DNA from: Staphylococcus ratti
GTDB taxonomy: Bacteria; Bacillota; Bacilli; Staphylococcales; Staphylococcaceae
Assembly: GCF_020883535.1 (NCBI RefSeq)
Contig: NZ_CP086654.1
Span: forward strand, 620,001-684,000
Length of the DNA stretch: 64,000 nt
Reading direction: 5' to 3'
Within the stretch, counting starts at the first letter, position 1, and the number at the start of each line of letters is the position of its first letter. The notes below the pieces were generated by a model. That model saw only the letters and a list, made by a program, of their open reading frames with translations, did not search any database and had not been told where the DNA came from. Shown in pieces: positions 1 to 8,624 of this stretch. The position numbers and the translations under genes were made by a program.

Positions 1-11
1 AAAATGTGATG

Positions 12-36
12 AACTCGGTAGTGCCGAGTTGTTTTT
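12..36 (+). terminator. Rho-independent terminator
   Basis: A 7-bp stem (AACTCGG at 12-18, CCGAGTT at 24-30) with a 5-base loop is followed by GTTTTT. It would end a transcript entering from the left edge of the window. Confidence 0.7.
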
Positions 37-179
37 CTAAATACCTAAGACACAGCAAGCATGTGAAGAAAATATAATTAGAATATATGTACGGTGCTAA
101 AGAGTATACAGCATAAATAAATATACCGAATAAAGCAGTATACGCTTATTATCTGTATAAATAGATAGGAGATGTAGTC

Positions 180-452
180 ATGAATAGAAAAATAATTAGA
201 ATTAGTGACCCATTAATTGAATACTTAATCAAAGAAATCAGTGATGATAAAAATATTTCTGAGAATAAATTAATCAATATCATATTAGAGAGGGCATTAA
301 TACATCAAAGATTTGATACGAAAGAACAAGAAGTTGAAGATCTTTTGAGAAATGTTGCAACAAGTAATAATAAATTAATTGAAGTAATTGAAAGACAGAC
401 GGAAGCAATTAACGATTATACAAATGAAATTAAGAAATTGTTGGAGGTATAA
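180..452 (+). CDS. Small island protein, possible ribbon-helix-helix/coiled-coil
   Basis: A 90-residue acidic/basic protein that I do not recognise by name. AGGAG lies 8 bases before the ATG. The first ~40 residues (IRISDPLIEYLIKEIS, then SENKLINIILERAL) have the strand-helix-helix spacing of ribbon-helix-helix proteins, and residues ~48-88 look like a coiled coil. No membrane segment or signal peptide is visible. It ends 2 bases before the next gene, so the two are probably cotranscribed. A pair of small RHH-like proteins on an integrated island could regulate transcription or plasmid-like functions, but that is inference from shape only. Confidence 0.6.
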   Translation: MNRKIIRISDPLIEYLIKEISDDKNISENKLINIILERALIHQRFDTKEQEVEDLLRNVATSNNKLIEVIERQTEAINDYTNEIKKLLEV

Positions 453-454
453 GT

Positions 455-805
455 ATGGGAAGAAAAAGAACGTGGTATGTTGATGATATTCTTGATAAAG
501 AGTTACACAGAATAAAAACTGAACATAATTTTAGAAGTATGAACGAAGTGTTTAGATATTTAGTTTTTGAAAAAAAGAATGGAAATGAACTAGAAAGCTC
601 TATAAAAAAATTAAATATTATGGATAAAAATATTTGTATCTTAATTGAAATGATGACGATGCAATTAGATACTCATGGATTAGTTCCTAACTTTTCATAC
701 ACAGAAAATTTGTCCACTTCTTATAATGCTGCTTAACAATTAGTAGAAAATGCAATAGAAGATAAAATGAGACTGAAAGCAGAAAATGAGTATTTTAATA
801 TTTAG
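455..805 (+). pseudogene. Small island protein interrupted by an in-frame TAA
   Basis: The frame opens at ATG 455 and runs 93 residues to TAA 734-736. The same frame then continues without interruption as QLVENAIEDKMRLKAENEYF... to TAG 803-805. The continuation has the same Lys/Glu-rich, coding-like composition, so I read the gene as a 116-codon protein with a nonsense codon at position 94. The N-terminal part (MGRKRTWYVDDILDKELHRI, then SMNEVFRYLV) resembles a ribbon-helix-helix or CopG-type fold. It lies 2 bases downstream of the preceding small gene. The truncated 93-residue form could still be made and partly functional. Function unknown. Confidence 0.55.
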
Positions 806-864
806 GTTTAGTCATGAAAATGAATTACTGTATGATTAATGTAATAATAAAGTGAGGGATTTTA

Positions 865-1064
865 ATGAAGAAAATAATAAGAAATATAGCAAAGTGTAAA
901 ATTTGCGATGATGTAATTGAATCAAAGCACACACATGATTATGTTATGTGTAAATGTGGTGCAATTTTTTAGATGGTGGTACAGAGTATCAAAGGTACGG
1001 ATGGTGGCCAGAGAAAGCAGAGGGGAAAAGTAGAGATGAAATAATTGATCTTAGTTTGTCATAG
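865..1064 (+). pseudogene. DUF7695-type zinc-ribbon-like protein, frameshifted
   Basis: From ATG 865 (GAGGG 6-10 bases upstream) the reading is MKKIIRNIAKCKICDDVIES, then HTHDYVMCKCGAIF and a TAG at 970-972. One frame over, directly after the T run at 965-970, the text resumes as DGGTEYQRYGWWPEKAEGK and ends at TAG 1062-1064. The two pieces together match the DUF7695 layout as I remember it: paired CxxC motifs, then a DGGxxYxRYG strand. The break fits a one-base deletion in the homopolymer. The two Cys pairs suggest a zinc ribbon; the role of the family is not established. Confidence 0.6.
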
Positions 1065-1155
1065 TATGAAAAAGAATAAAATGAAAATATGTGACATATA
1101 GAAGTGTTAAGAATTATAAGTTTGAACAATACTTTCTGAAAAACAGATAATGATT

Positions 1156-1188
1156 AAAAAAACTGACTTTCAATAGTCAGTTTTTTAT
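1156..1188. terminator. Bidirectional terminator
   Basis: A-run and ACTGACT on the left pair with AGTCAGTTTTTT on the right around a 6-base loop. A-tract and T-tract on either side let it act on both strands. It isolates the small genes from the restriction pseudogene. Confidence 0.75.
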
Positions 1189-1244
1189 TTTTATTGATGT
1201 CTTTCTATGTGATAATTAAATAAAGATGTTTACGGAGGTATGAC

Positions 1245-3791
1245 ATGGAAAAATAAGAAAATTACAATGCATCTAGTTTTGATGATTTAATTAGACAAAT
1301 TAATGAAACAGCACAAGATGTACAAAGAGAACGTGGAACACTTTTTTAAAGATTAGTATTAGCATATTTGAAAAATGAACCTACATATAGAAGTTTGTAT
1401 AAAAATGTATGGTTACTAAAAGATGTCCCGTCAGAATATAATATTTCTAAAAAAGATTTAGGTGCGGATTTAGTTGCAGAGCAACAAAATGGTGACTTAG
1501 TGGCTATACAAGCGAAATTTAATAAAGGAAAAATAGGTAAAAGTGAAATTAATTCTTTCGTCGCAGAACTTGGTTTAACATATTATGCAAGAGGTTTAAT
1601 CATTTCAACTGTTGATGAGTGGAATAGCAATGCGAGAGAGACAATAGATAAGAATGCAAAAGGAATAGAGATAATTGGTTTATCAGATTTGAGAAATTCA
1701 CAAATTAATTGGGCTGATTTCAGTTTTGAGAGACCTGAACAAACGACGGTTAAACAACCTAAATCATTACGTCCGTATCAACTTGATGCTCTTGAGTGTG
1801 CTGTTAGTTACTTTAAAACTAAAAATCGTGGACAATTAATCATGGCTCCAGGAACAGGTAAAACATTCACAAGTTTAAAAATAGCTGAAGCCTTATCTAA
1901 ACAAACAGATAAACAATTTAAAGTACTTTACTTAGTACCAAGTATTCAACTCCTTACACAAACATTAAGAGGATGGAATAACGATACTGAATACACGATG
2001 ACGAGTATGGCAGTTACTTCAGATAGAGATGCTTCTAGAAATGATGATGGTACTGAAGATATTAAAGCAACAGATATAGGATATCCAGCAACGACTTCAA
2101 AAGATCAGTTGCTTAAAAACTGGAATGACGTTCAAGAAAAAGAATCAAATACTGAATTATTTGTAGTATTTAGTACTTATCTAAGTATTGAAGTTATCGG
2201 CAAAGCTCAAAAAGAAGGTTTTACAGAGTTTGATTTAATTATTTCGGATGAAGCACATCGAACTACGGGGGCACATGAAATGAATAAAGATGCTAGTGTA
2301 TTTACAAAAGTTCATGATAATGAAAATGTAAAAGGAAACCTACGCATGTATCAAACAGCAACACCTAAGATTTATGGTGATAATGCTAAGAAGAATGCAA
2401 AAGATAAAAGTATCTTACTTTCTTCAATGGATGATGAATCAAAATATGGTGAAGTTATTTATCGCATGGGATTTGGACAAGCAGTATCACGTGGCATATT
2501 AACGGATTATAAAGTGATGGTTTTGGCAATAGATGAAACAGCAATTCAAAGAGATATGCAACGAACATTAGCTGATCCTGAAAATGGTTTAAATATAGAT
2601 GATGTTGGTAGAATCGTAGGTATTTGGAAGGGTATGATGCGTAGAAATGGATATAAAAATCCAATTAAAAATAGCCCTTATGATGGTGCGCCATTAGAGA
2701 GCACCATTGCATTTACCAGAACAATTGAAGATTCTAAAAAAGTATCACATCAGTTTGAAGAAGTTGTTAATGAATATATTGGTGCGGATATTGAAGAACA
2801 ATCTAAAAAGCTATCAATGAGACACGCAGATGGAACAATGAATGCATTACAAAAAGGTGAATTATTGGTTTGGTTAGCAGATCCAAATAAATCATCTGAT
2901 GAAGCACGAATAGTTTCAAACGTACGATTCTTAACAGAAGGTATAGATGTACCGACATTAGATGCTGTTATCTTCTTAGCACCTAAAAAATCTCAAGTTG
3001 ATATTGTATAAGCAGTTGGGCGTATTATGCGTAAATCTGAAAGTAAAGATTATGGCTATATCATATTACCTATAGTTATCCGAGCAGGTGAAAAACCTGA
3101 GACGATACTAGATAATAATAAAAACTATGAAGCAGTATGGCAAATAATAAATGCCTTACGCTCTGTTGATGAACGTTTCGAAGCAATGGTTGATAAAATT
3201 AATATAGCTAAGCCGAAACAGTTGAAAGTTATTGGGGTTGGAGGTGCACCTAATAAAGAAAACGATTTGGAAGATAATATTGGGAATACAGATATCCCAA
3301 ACCCTAAAGAGTTTGAAGAAACTCAATTAGAATTTCAATGGGATAAGTACGAGCAAGCGATATTCGGAAAAATCGTAGAAAAAGTAGGGAATCGTAAATA
3401 TTTAGAGAACTGGTCTGCTGATGTAGCAAAGATAGCTCAAAGACAGATTAGTTGGATAAAAACTAAGCTAGAAGATAAGAAAGATCCAATTTCAATTGAA
3501 TTTAAAAAGTTTGTATCTTCTCTGCAACATAATATCAATGAAAGTATAGATGAAAGCCAAGCTACTGAAATGTTATCACAACATTTAATTACAAAACCTA
3601 TTTTTGAAGCGTTGTTCAGTGAGTATAGTTTCGTAAATAATAATCCAGTATCTTCTGCCATGGAAACTATCGTAATAGAATTAGAAAAAGCCGGTTTTTC
3701 AAAGGAACAAGAGAATCTTGCACCTTATTTAAGTAACAATAATATTCACAATCACTTCATTATTAGTGGTGAAAATAAAGAATATTATTGA
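1245..3791 (+). pseudogene. Type ISP-like restriction enzyme (Mrr nuclease + SF2 helicase), three nonsense codons, 3' truncated
   Basis: ATG 1245 follows GGAGG. The frame is continuous to 3791 except for TAA at 1254-1256, 1347-1349 and 3009-3011. The text reads MEK*ENYNASS, GTLF*RLVLAYLKNEPTY and PKKSQVDIV*AVGRIMRK. In relatives the last two positions are Glu and Gln, so GAA to TAA and CAA to TAA would explain them. Domains visible: an N-terminal Mrr/PD-(D/E)xK-like nuclease (GADLVAEQQNGDLVAIQAK), helicase motif I APGTGKT near codon 200, DEAH near 335, TATPK near 371, and motif VI QAVGR, which the third stop destroys. The end (MLSQHLITKPIFEALFSEYS) is the coupler that in type ISP enzymes such as LlaGI precedes an N6-adenine methylase and target-recognition domain. 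Neither of those is present here. Clearly non-functional as a restriction-modification enzyme. Confidence 0.85.
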
Positions 3792-3936
3792 AAATTCTAA
3801 TTTCAACAATAAATAATAGCTAATATAATCATGTATTAAGCATTTTTGTCTTAATCATTTTCAAATGCTGCCATAATATTTGAAAAGGAGTTTATTTAGT
3901 AAGTTCATAAAATGAGATGATATAAGAGGGATGACG

Positions 3937-5103
3937 ATGAACAATAAATTTATAAGTAAAAGGGTAATATTTTCAAGAGATGATAGTAATAAATATTATA
4001 AAGATAAAAAAGAACTTCTAGACAATGATAAACTCATAAATGAGGACATATTCAATAGACTTATTGCTAATGAAATTTTTACTTTTATGGGTCCTTTTGA
4101 TAATATAGTACTTTTAGTTGGAGCTGGAGCTTCAGTAGTAGGGAACAAAGATGAAAATTATGGATATACTGTTGATATGTTAGGTAAAGAGATCAAGCGT
4201 CAATTAAAAGATCCTAATCATTTCACCTTAGATGATCTAATTTTGATGTGCAAATACAATCAAAATTCAGAAGATGATTTTAATTTAGAAGATTTTCTAT
4301 CTCAATTACAATCATTTTTTCCATTTGTATCAGAAAAAGACAAATTAAAGTTTGATGCTTCGTTTAATAAAATAATAGAAATTATCAAAGAAAAAACATC
4401 TTATGACTATGATGAAAGTAAGTTTAAGCATGGAATTTTAATTAATCAGCTAACAAACTTACATAAATCTCCAAATCGTCTGTCAGTGGTAACTACGAAC
4501 TATGATATTGTAGTTGAAGAAAGCGCATATAGTTTAAACTATACAGTATTTGATGGATTTTCTTTTGCGCATAAACCTATTTTTGATGTAGATATGTTTG
4601 AATGGTATTTATCTAAGCCAATAACGGAAGTAAAATCACAAAAAGAATCTTATAAAAAAAACGTAATGAATTTATTGAAAATTCACGGATCATTAACTTG
4701 GGAAAGACAAAATAATAATATTATTAGAAAAAATAAGGGAGAAGTTAATAATCCAATAATGATTTTTCCTAGTTCAAATAAATACATGCAGAGCTATGAG
4801 AAACCTTATTTTGATTTATTTACAAAATTCCAATCTTTACTTCGTAAATCAAATACTGTTCTTATCACCTCAGGATTTAGTTTTGCAGACAATCATATTT
4901 CTCAAATGATTATTCAAGCAATAAAGACAAATCCAAGTTTAATATTATTAGTTACAGACTATATTATTGAACCAGAACATCCTAATGAAAACTGGGAAGA
5001 ACTATTAAAATTAATGAACAGTGACTACAATATCTCATTTCTTCAAGCTACAATGAATGGTGATTTAACACTATTCTTCTCAAGGGGTGAAAATAGTGAT
5101 TGA
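3937..5103 (+). CDS. SIR2-domain anti-phage effector (SIR2-HerA system)
   Basis: A 388-residue SIR2-like protein, predicted to hydrolyse NAD+ upon phage infection so that the infected cell stops growing. SIR2 signatures: GAGAS at residues 62-66 for the nucleotide-binding loop, TTNYD at 186-190, and a catalytic-type IHGSL with His near 250. The C-terminal third (ITSGFSFADNHI) is typical of bacterial SIR2_2 proteins. I chose ATG 3937 because AAGAGGG ends 6 bases before it; the ATG at 3931 abuts that sequence. The stop overlaps the start of the HerA gene, so the two are translationally coupled. SIR2 next to HerA is an experimentally known defence arrangement (also called Nezha), in which a HerA hexamer scaffolds SIR2 subunits. 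The reading frame is intact. Confidence 0.85.
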   Translation: MNNKFISKRVIFSRDDSNKYYKDKKELLDNDKLINEDIFNRLIANEIFTFMGPFDNIVLLVGAGASVVGNKDENYGYTVDMLGKEIKRQLKDPNHFTLDDLILMCKYNQNSEDDFNLEDFLSQLQSFFPFVSEKDKLKFDASFNKIIEIIKEKTSYDYDESKFKHGILINQLTNLHKSPNRLSVVTTNYDIVVEESAYSLNYTVFDGFSFAHKPIFDVDMFEWYLSKPITEVKSQKESYKKNVMNLLKIHGSLTWERQNNNIIRKNKGEVNNPIMIFPSSNKYMQSYEKPYFDLFTKFQSLLRKSNTVLITSGFSFADNHISQMIIQAIKTNPSLILLVTDYIIEPEHPNENWEELLKLMNSDYNISFLQATMNGDLTLFFSRGENSD

Positions 5104-6724
5104 TATGCTATATACAGATAATGATAAAAATAATTATTATTTAGGAATGATTTCACAGGTTTATAAAGATACCAGTGTCGTTCAAATTGAAAACCTTTCA
5201 TGGTTAAAATTTAAAAAACTTCGGAAAGAGTTAATTATACCAAATACAATAAATTATTTAGTTATAGTTGAATCAGTGTCAAATTTATTTTTAGGAGAAG
5301 TTTATCAATCAAAAATCCCAAATTCAGATAGTGTTCATAATGCATTATTAAATAATATATCGGAAAAAATTTATCCTGAGTTAAGTATAGATTTAATAGG
5401 TGTGTTGTCTAGTGATAGTAATAAATTTAAACTGCCGGGTTTTTCTAATGTAGGATTGACAGATAGAGTTTACTTTGCAAATAAAAGAATAATAGAAATT
5501 TATTTACAATCCATAGAACTTAGATCAAAATATGCAGATAGTACCGATAGTAAGTTGAAATCGTTCGCAAAATTTTCAAACGCACCATCTGAAGAAGTTT
5601 CTCTTTATTCAAGTACTTTATTTGATAGACATCTTATGTCAATTGGCACTACAAATAGTGGTAAGTCTACCTCATCATTATCTATTCTAGATAAACTAAT
5701 TAATAACAATAAAAAATTATTAATAATAGATCCTACCGGGGAATACTCTGATTCATTTGATGAAAATCAAAATATAAAAAATCTAAGCTTAGGTATAGAT
5801 ACAGTTGTAGATGCAGGTAGATTAACATTTAGTCAATGGGCTACACTATTTGAAACAAATGATTCAAGTCAACCTGCTGTTTTAGCTGATGCAATAAAAA
5901 GTCTGCGTTATCAGAAAAAAAGGGGTATTAACGAAACATATATAAAGGTTGGGAAAACTCCTATTGATGTAGAAAATGACCTTTCAAAGTTAAGCGTGGA
6001 AGATACATCTTTTGAGTTGTCATTACTTTCTAGTCAGATTACTGAAGAGGCAGTTGAACTTGATAAGTTAATGAAAAAATATATTACTGGATCATTTCAA
6101 TTTAATCAAAAACAATGGCTAGTTCAGAAAATTGATTATAAATTAACTAACACTAATTTATTGAAATTTTTCTCTCAAAAAACTGATGGAAAATTCGATT
6201 TGATTGAAGAAATTGATAAATTTTTAAATAATACAGATAATCATAGTTTATATATTAATGCTTCTACTATTGGTGTAAGTGATAGTATTGGGGGAACGAT
6301 AATAGATTTAATTAGTACATATATAATTGACAAAAAGCCAAAAAATAATATAGCATTTGTCATGTACATTGATGAAGTTCATCGCTATTCCAAAGTTAAT
6401 GATGAGAATAATTTTCAATTTGGTTTAACAAATATTGCACGTGAAGGAAGAAAAAAAGGTATTTTTTTATTTTTAACCACTCAAAATCCCCATGATGTTC
6501 CAAAAGAACTATTAGGTCAAATCGGAACGCTTTTAGTTCACAGACTTACTCATAAAAACGAAATAGAAGTTATAAAGAACCATTTGTCAGATCAATCAAT
6601 TAGACAAATAAAAAAACTCAATCAAGGTGAAGCTATACTTACAAGTATAAATCTAATTAGAGATATCCAAATAGAAATAATAAAAAGTAATAGAATACAT
6701 GCAAATTCAACACCCACTTTATAA
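5096..6724 (+). CDS. HerA-like hexameric ATPase, partner of SIR2
   Basis: A 542-residue HerA/FtsK-superfamily ATPase. The N-terminal ~130 residues form the HAS-barrel-like part (YYLGMISQVYKDTSVVQIEN). Walker A is GTTNSGKST at residues 184-192, the strand LLIIDPTGEY follows as in HerA proteins, and Walker B is YIDEVHRY with Asp-Glu at 426-427. FLTTQNPHDVPKELLGQIGT near the end carries the sensor and arginine-finger region. AAGGGG at 5082-5087 lies 8 bases before GTG 5096, which overlaps the stop of the SIR2 gene by 8 bases; GTG 5087 and ATG 5105 are alternatives. The protein probably forms a ring that holds and controls the SIR2 effector. No inactivating change is visible. Confidence 0.85.
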   Translation: MIDMLYTDNDKNNYYLGMISQVYKDTSVVQIENLSWLKFKKLRKELIIPNTINYLVIVESVSNLFLGEVYQSKIPNSDSVHNALLNNISEKIYPELSIDLIGVLSSDSNKFKLPGFSNVGLTDRVYFANKRIIEIYLQSIELRSKYADSTDSKLKSFAKFSNAPSEEVSLYSSTLFDRHLMSIGTTNSGKSTSSLSILDKLINNNKKLLIIDPTGEYSDSFDENQNIKNLSLGIDTVVDAGRLTFSQWATLFETNDSSQPAVLADAIKSLRYQKKRGINETYIKVGKTPIDVENDLSKLSVEDTSFELSLLSSQITEEAVELDKLMKKYITGSFQFNQKQWLVQKIDYKLTNTNLLKFFSQKTDGKFDLIEEIDKFLNNTDNHSLYINASTIGVSDSIGGTIIDLISTYIIDKKPKNNIAFVMYIDEVHRYSKVNDENNFQFGLTNIAREGRKKGIFLFLTTQNPHDVPKELLGQIGTLLVHRLTHKNEIEVIKNHLSDQSIRQIKKLNQGEAILTSINLIRDIQIEIIKSNRIHANSTPTL

Positions 6725-6741
6725 TAATTTAAAAGTGGGTG
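6711..6741 (+). terminator. Hairpin at the end of the SIR2-HerA operon
   Basis: CACCCACTTT (6711-6720) pairs perfectly with AAAGTGGGTG (6732-6741). The HerA stop codon sits in the loop. No T run follows directly, so it may be a weak terminator or an mRNA-protecting hairpin. Confidence 0.5.
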
Positions 6742-6826
6742 AAATTAAAATTCAGCTCTTTTTTTATAATATTTCAAAATAATATTCAAAGTATATTGAT
6801 AATTTGATTTAGAAAGGAAGATAATT

Positions 6827-7909
6827 ATTAAAAGAATAGATATTTATAATAAATCAAAATTATTAAGAACTTTTATTACTAGTGATGAGAATCCTATAAG
6901 TGATGCAGATGGAAAATTAGAAGTTAATTTAGAAAAGTATGAGGATCTTAGTTCACTATACGACATAATAAAAGAAGTTATTTTTGATATTGATGATGAT
7001 GAACCAGTTACTTATTTAATAACTTACACTATAAATGATACATACAATAGATTAGCGTTAGTAAATACATTAAAAGGAATATATATTAATGAGGATGATT
7101 TCCTAGCAGAGTTACTAATGTATATTGCGCATGACATACCTGTCTATCCAAATACCCAAGATTTAGAACCTATATTAATAAACTATTATCGAAAAATATA
7201 TAATAATGATATTATATTTCCTGAAGATAATATTAAATACAGATTTACAGATACGTTTCTGTTAAATGATCAAACTTCCTTAGAACTCAAAATGCCTAAT
7301 AGAGCTCTATCATATGGAGAGACACAGTTGTTGAAAGATATTTTACAAGACAAAATCAAACGCTATGATAGAGCTTATTTATTATTGAACAACTTATATG
7401 AAGCTATTCAAAAGTTAGAAAATATTTTGAAGCAAGATGTGAGAAATGAAAATGATATACAAAAATGTATTAGTGAATATCCTATTTTATTTGGAACAGA
7501 ATATGTGGAAGTGATGCCGAAACATAAACTCGGTGGTGAGTATGAAACCGATTATGTTTTAAAAAGAAATAATGGTTTATATGATGTTATAGAATTAGAA
7601 GCCAGTACACATAAGTTGTATACAAAAGATGGTAATCCTTCGAGCAAACTAACCCATGCAGAGCAACAAATATATGATTGGTTAGAATGGATAGAACATA
7701 ATAATTCATATGCAAGAGAAACATTAAAAGAATTTTATACACCCACTGGTTACATTATAATTGGTCGAAGTAAAGATCTTTCAGAAAAAGATAGAAGAAG
7801 GTTAAGAAGACGTAACATCATTTTAAAAAATTCATTGTTAATACTGACTTATGACGATTTATTAGAACGGGCCAAAAATTTACATAATCTTTTAACAATG
7901 AATAATTAA
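6827..7909 (+). CDS. Shedu-type (SduA/DUF4263) defence nuclease, ATT at the start position
   Basis: The open frame starts after TAA 6800-6802 and has no ATG, GTG or TTG until ATG 7118. Yet AGAAAGGAAG ends at 6820, six bases before ATT 6827, and the 97 codons from there look coding (IKRIDIYNKSKLLRTFITSD onward). The C-terminal ~150 residues are a DUF4263/SduA domain: NDIQKCISEYPILFGTEYVE, then an ETDYVLKR strand with Asp 242, IELEAS with Glu 256/Glu 258, THAEQQIYDWLEWI, and GYIIIGR. This is the PD-(D/E)xK arrangement of Shedu nucleases, with E-x-E where E-x-K is commoner. Either ATT is used as a rare start, or ATG mutated to ATT and only the 263-residue form from 7118 can be made. Shedu acts as a single-gene anti-phage system. 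Confidence 0.7.
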   Translation: MKRIDIYNKSKLLRTFITSDENPISDADGKLEVNLEKYEDLSSLYDIIKEVIFDIDDDEPVTYLITYTINDTYNRLALVNTLKGIYINEDDFLAELLMYIAHDIPVYPNTQDLEPILINYYRKIYNNDIIFPEDNIKYRFTDTFLLNDQTSLELKMPNRALSYGETQLLKDILQDKIKRYDRAYLLLNNLYEAIQKLENILKQDVRNENDIQKCISEYPILFGTEYVEVMPKHKLGGEYETDYVLKRNNGLYDVIELEASTHKLYTKDGNPSSKLTHAEQQIYDWLEWIEHNNSYARETLKEFYTPTGYIIIGRSKDLSEKDRRRLRRRNIILKNSLLILTYDDLLERAKNLHNLLTMNN

Positions 7910-7942
7910 TTTACTTAATTTTTACCACCGGCCAGCAGTTTA

Positions 7943-7964
7943 TTTAGTTACCCTTTAGTTACCC
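7943..7964. repeat. Two abutting 11-bp direct repeats near the island end
   Basis: TTTAGTTACCC occurs at 7943-7953 and again at 7954-7964 with no gap, about 60 bp inside the rpsI duplication. Short tandem direct repeats beside an attachment core are typical integrase arm-type binding sites; that role is inferred. Confidence 0.55.
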
Positions 7965-8021
7965 CCAGTACATACAACCGTACGAAACCCTAAAGTTTTT
8001 TGAACGTAAAAAAACCAGGTC

Positions 8022-8062
8022 TTAAAAAAGCACGTCGTTCACCACAATTCTCAAAACGTTAA
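8022..8062 (+). other. attR-like duplication of the rpsI 3' end
   Basis: The sequence encodes KKPGLKKARRSPQFSKR followed by TAA 8060-8062, which is the C terminus of staphylococcal ribosomal protein S9. No S9 body precedes it. Upstream of the lysines the frame is lost: GAACGT is followed by seven A where an intact rpsI should have six, and the DNA before 8022 is unrelated. The 3' end of rpsI is a known integration site for resistance islands in Macrococcus (the McRI-mecD elements). I read this as the right attachment site, with the intact rpsI and the integrase beyond the left edge of the window. Confidence 0.8.
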
Positions 8063-8085
8063 TCGCAAGTTATATCAACGTTTAC

Positions 8086-8119
8086 AGCACTTTCCAATTT
8101 ACTTTGGAAGGTGCTTTTT
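8086..8119 (+). terminator. Former rpsI terminator
   Basis: AGCACTTTCC and GGAAGGTGCT form a 10-bp stem (one G-T pair) around about 10 bases, followed by TTTTTT. It lies 24 bp after the S9 stop codon, where the native rpsL-/rplM-type operon end would be. Confidence 0.8.
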
Positions 8120-8338
8120 TGTGTTGAATATTGGACAGTCTATAGAACCATACGGCACCTTAAGATTTTACGGCCTAGTTTTATGGAGAATTCATTTTAA
8201 CTTTATCCGTGATGTTAGTTGTGACGTCTGTAATTTGTAAAGTAGCCATTAGACATGTAGAAGTGGGGCTGTAATTTTTAAATTAATAATTATAATAATC
8301 ATTAATAGCGTATTTACTACGAATAAGGGGGTTATGAT

Positions 8339-8494
8339 TTGAACCAATTACAATTGATTATTCCTGCATTTTTATGTATAGGTTTGGCGTTAGGTATATT
8401 GGTAGATAAAACAGGCGTAGGGCTTTTTATGGGACTTGGCCTAGGATTATTAACTTATGCACAATTAAAGACGAAGTATACTAATAAAGGCTAG
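8339..8494 (+). CDS. Small membrane protein, 51 residues
   Basis: Opens with TTG at 8339 behind AAGGGGG and reads MNQLQLIIPAFLCIGLALGI, then a short VDKTGVG turn and a second glycine-rich hydrophobic stretch (FMGLGLGLLTYA) before a basic tail. Two transmembrane helices with the N terminus and tail probably cytoplasmic. I do not know its function; similar glycine-rich small membrane proteins occur in staphylococci. It stands alone between the island end and the convergent membrane gene, with its own ribosome-binding site. The TTG start is a choice made from the Shine-Dalgarno position. Confidence 0.6.
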   Translation: MNQLQLIIPAFLCIGLALGILVDKTGVGLFMGLGLGLLTYAQLKTKYTNKG

Positions 8495-8571
8495 TAGAGT
8501 TTGAAAGCGCACATATTTACAAATTTATTTTAGCGATATCCAGTAATAAAGATCGTACATTTTATACATAT

Positions 8572-8612
8572 AAGAAGCGATTAAGAATTGTATTTTTCTT
8601 AATCGCTTCTTT
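8572..8612. terminator. Bidirectional terminator between convergent genes
   Basis: AAGAAGCGATTAAGAA pairs with TTCTTAATCGCTTCTT around a short loop, with T-rich flanks both ways. It serves the small membrane gene on the plus strand and the membrane gene on the minus strand. Confidence 0.8.
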
Positions 8613-8624
8613 AACTTTGCTGCT

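Noticed and set aside
455..3791. TAA read as an amino acid (recoding)
   Set aside because: All intact housekeeping genes in the window use TAA as stop, and no recoding element is seen; mutation is simpler.
3931..3936. Earlier start for the SIR2 gene
   Set aside because: The ATG touches the Shine-Dalgarno; the ATG at 3937 has correct spacing.
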